From positions 1 through 6,894 of the forward strand of contig CACZSA010000073.1 in the NCBI GenBank assembly GCA_902783705.1: 6,894 nt of DNA. The letters are read 5' to 3'. Below are positions 6,357 to 6,894 of the stretch, one piece after another. The notes beneath the pieces are model-generated. The model was not told the origin of the DNA. It made no database searches and was given only the letters and a program-made list of their open reading frames with translations. This DNA comes from an uncultured Ruminococcus sp. Its GTDB lineage: Bacteria > Bacillota > Clostridia > Oscillospirales > CAG-272. The position numbers and the translations under genes are program-made. Position 1 is the first letter of the stretch; every line of letters begins with the position of its first letter.

Positions 6357-6894
6357 TCAGGGGTGCGGAGGGTACTTTTTCCACGTGATGAAGGCGGGTG
6401 GGAGGACGGTTTTCTCCATCTCGTCGAGAATTTCGAAGGCGCGGGGGAAGCGGTCCATTTCAGTGTCGGCGAGCCAGGAGAGGATCTCGGGCGTCGCGCT
6501 CCCGAACGGAGAGGGAAGGATCTCCCCGCAGGAGACGAAATCGAGGAAGACCGAGCGGATCTCCTCGTCCGACGGATGCCCGAAGCAGAAGAATTCGCCC
6601 GCCTTGCGCTCCGCCTCCTTCCAGCCGGTGTCCCGGTCATAGTCTCCTCCCCGCATCGCCGCCGTCATCTCGTCGAATGCCCGGCGGTACGCGGCGAGGA
6701 CGGTGTCGCGGTCCGGCGAGGTGCGATTTTCCGACGGATCGGGCGTCCAGACGGGGCGGGTTTCGCGGCGTTCGAGTATTTCGGCGTGGACGTCGTCGAG
6801 GAGCGTGAGGATCGGCGTCATGCGTTCGTCGTCCCGGACCGCATCGAACTCCGGCATCCTGCGGATCGCGCGGGCACGGTCGCCGGAATAGGTC
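6357..6894 (-). CDS. Unrecognised protein, C-terminal part only; 5' end outside window
   Basis: The minus-strand frame is open from the right edge to the TGA at 6359-6357, about 179 residues. The first in-window Met (6857) and the next (DDERMTPIL) have no ribosome binding site, and the frame reads on through TYSGDRARAIRR to the edge, so I treat it as a truncated gene. I do not recognise the family. The visible part is charged and looks mostly helical (ILTLLDDVHAEILERRE, then an Asp/Ser/Pro-rich linker, AYRRAFDEMTAAM, GWKEAERKAGEFFCFG, EEIRSVFLDFVSCGEI). It has no membrane segment. The end reads AFITWKKYPPHP. Base composition matches its neighbours. It is separated from the GH31 gene by a terminator and a new promoter, so it is probably not part of the glycan operon. 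Confidence 0.7.
   Translation of the reverse strand, partial: TYSGDRARAIRRMPEFDAVRDDERMTPILTLLDDVHAEILERRETRPVWTPDPSENRTSPDRDTVLAAYRRAFDEMTAAMRGGDYDRDTGWKEAERKAGEFFCFGHPSDEEIRSVFLDFVSCGEILPSPFGSATPEILSWLADTEMDRFPRAFEILDEMEKTVLPPAFITWKKYPPHP

Overview
The window is GC-rich, and every supported gene lies on the minus strand, so transcription runs from right to left. The likely host is a GC-rich Gram-positive anaerobe of the Clostridia (an Oscillospirales-type gut bacterium would fit). The grounds are a Gram-positive style lipoprotein with a lipobox, strong AAGGAG ribosome binding sites, consensus sigma-A promoters, and solute-binding-protein wording typical of gut Clostridia. This placement is inference from sequence character, not a database match.

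Layout in transcription order: (1) 6357-6894, the C-terminal part of an unrecognised protein whose 5' end lies beyond the right edge, closed by a hairpin terminator at 6322-6352. (2) 6240-6321, a control region with an extended -10 promoter (TGCTATAAT) and a small inverted repeat over its -35. (3) 3957-6239, a complete cytoplasmic GH31 alpha-xylosidase of the YicI type. (4) 2507-3940, a complete cytoplasmic GH29 alpha-L-fucosidase, 16 bases downstream with its own ribosome binding site, ending at a strong intrinsic terminator (2454-2484). (5) 2337-2453, an AT-rich control region with a perfect TTGACA-17-TATAAT promoter and a perfect 13-base palindrome between the start point and the ribosome binding site. 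(6) 1-2336, a large lipoprotein gene cut by the left edge. Its first ~350 residues look like a beta-rich, propeller-like domain, and the rest is an extracellular sugar-type solute-binding domain.

Together this looks like a small glycan-use locus. An anchored binding lipoprotein would capture an oligosaccharide outside the cell, and two intracellular exo-glycosidases would remove alpha-xylosyl and alpha-fucosyl ends after uptake. No permease, ATPase or regulator gene is in view. The fucosidase resembles the branched-glycan (alpha-1,3/1,4) subfamily rather than the alpha-1,2 type expected for fucosylated xyloglucan, so the natural substrate is open. No RNA genes, CRISPR arrays, insertion sequences or long repeats were seen. 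All gaps between genes are under 200 bases. The most unusual items are the two-part lipoprotein and the palindrome in its leader.
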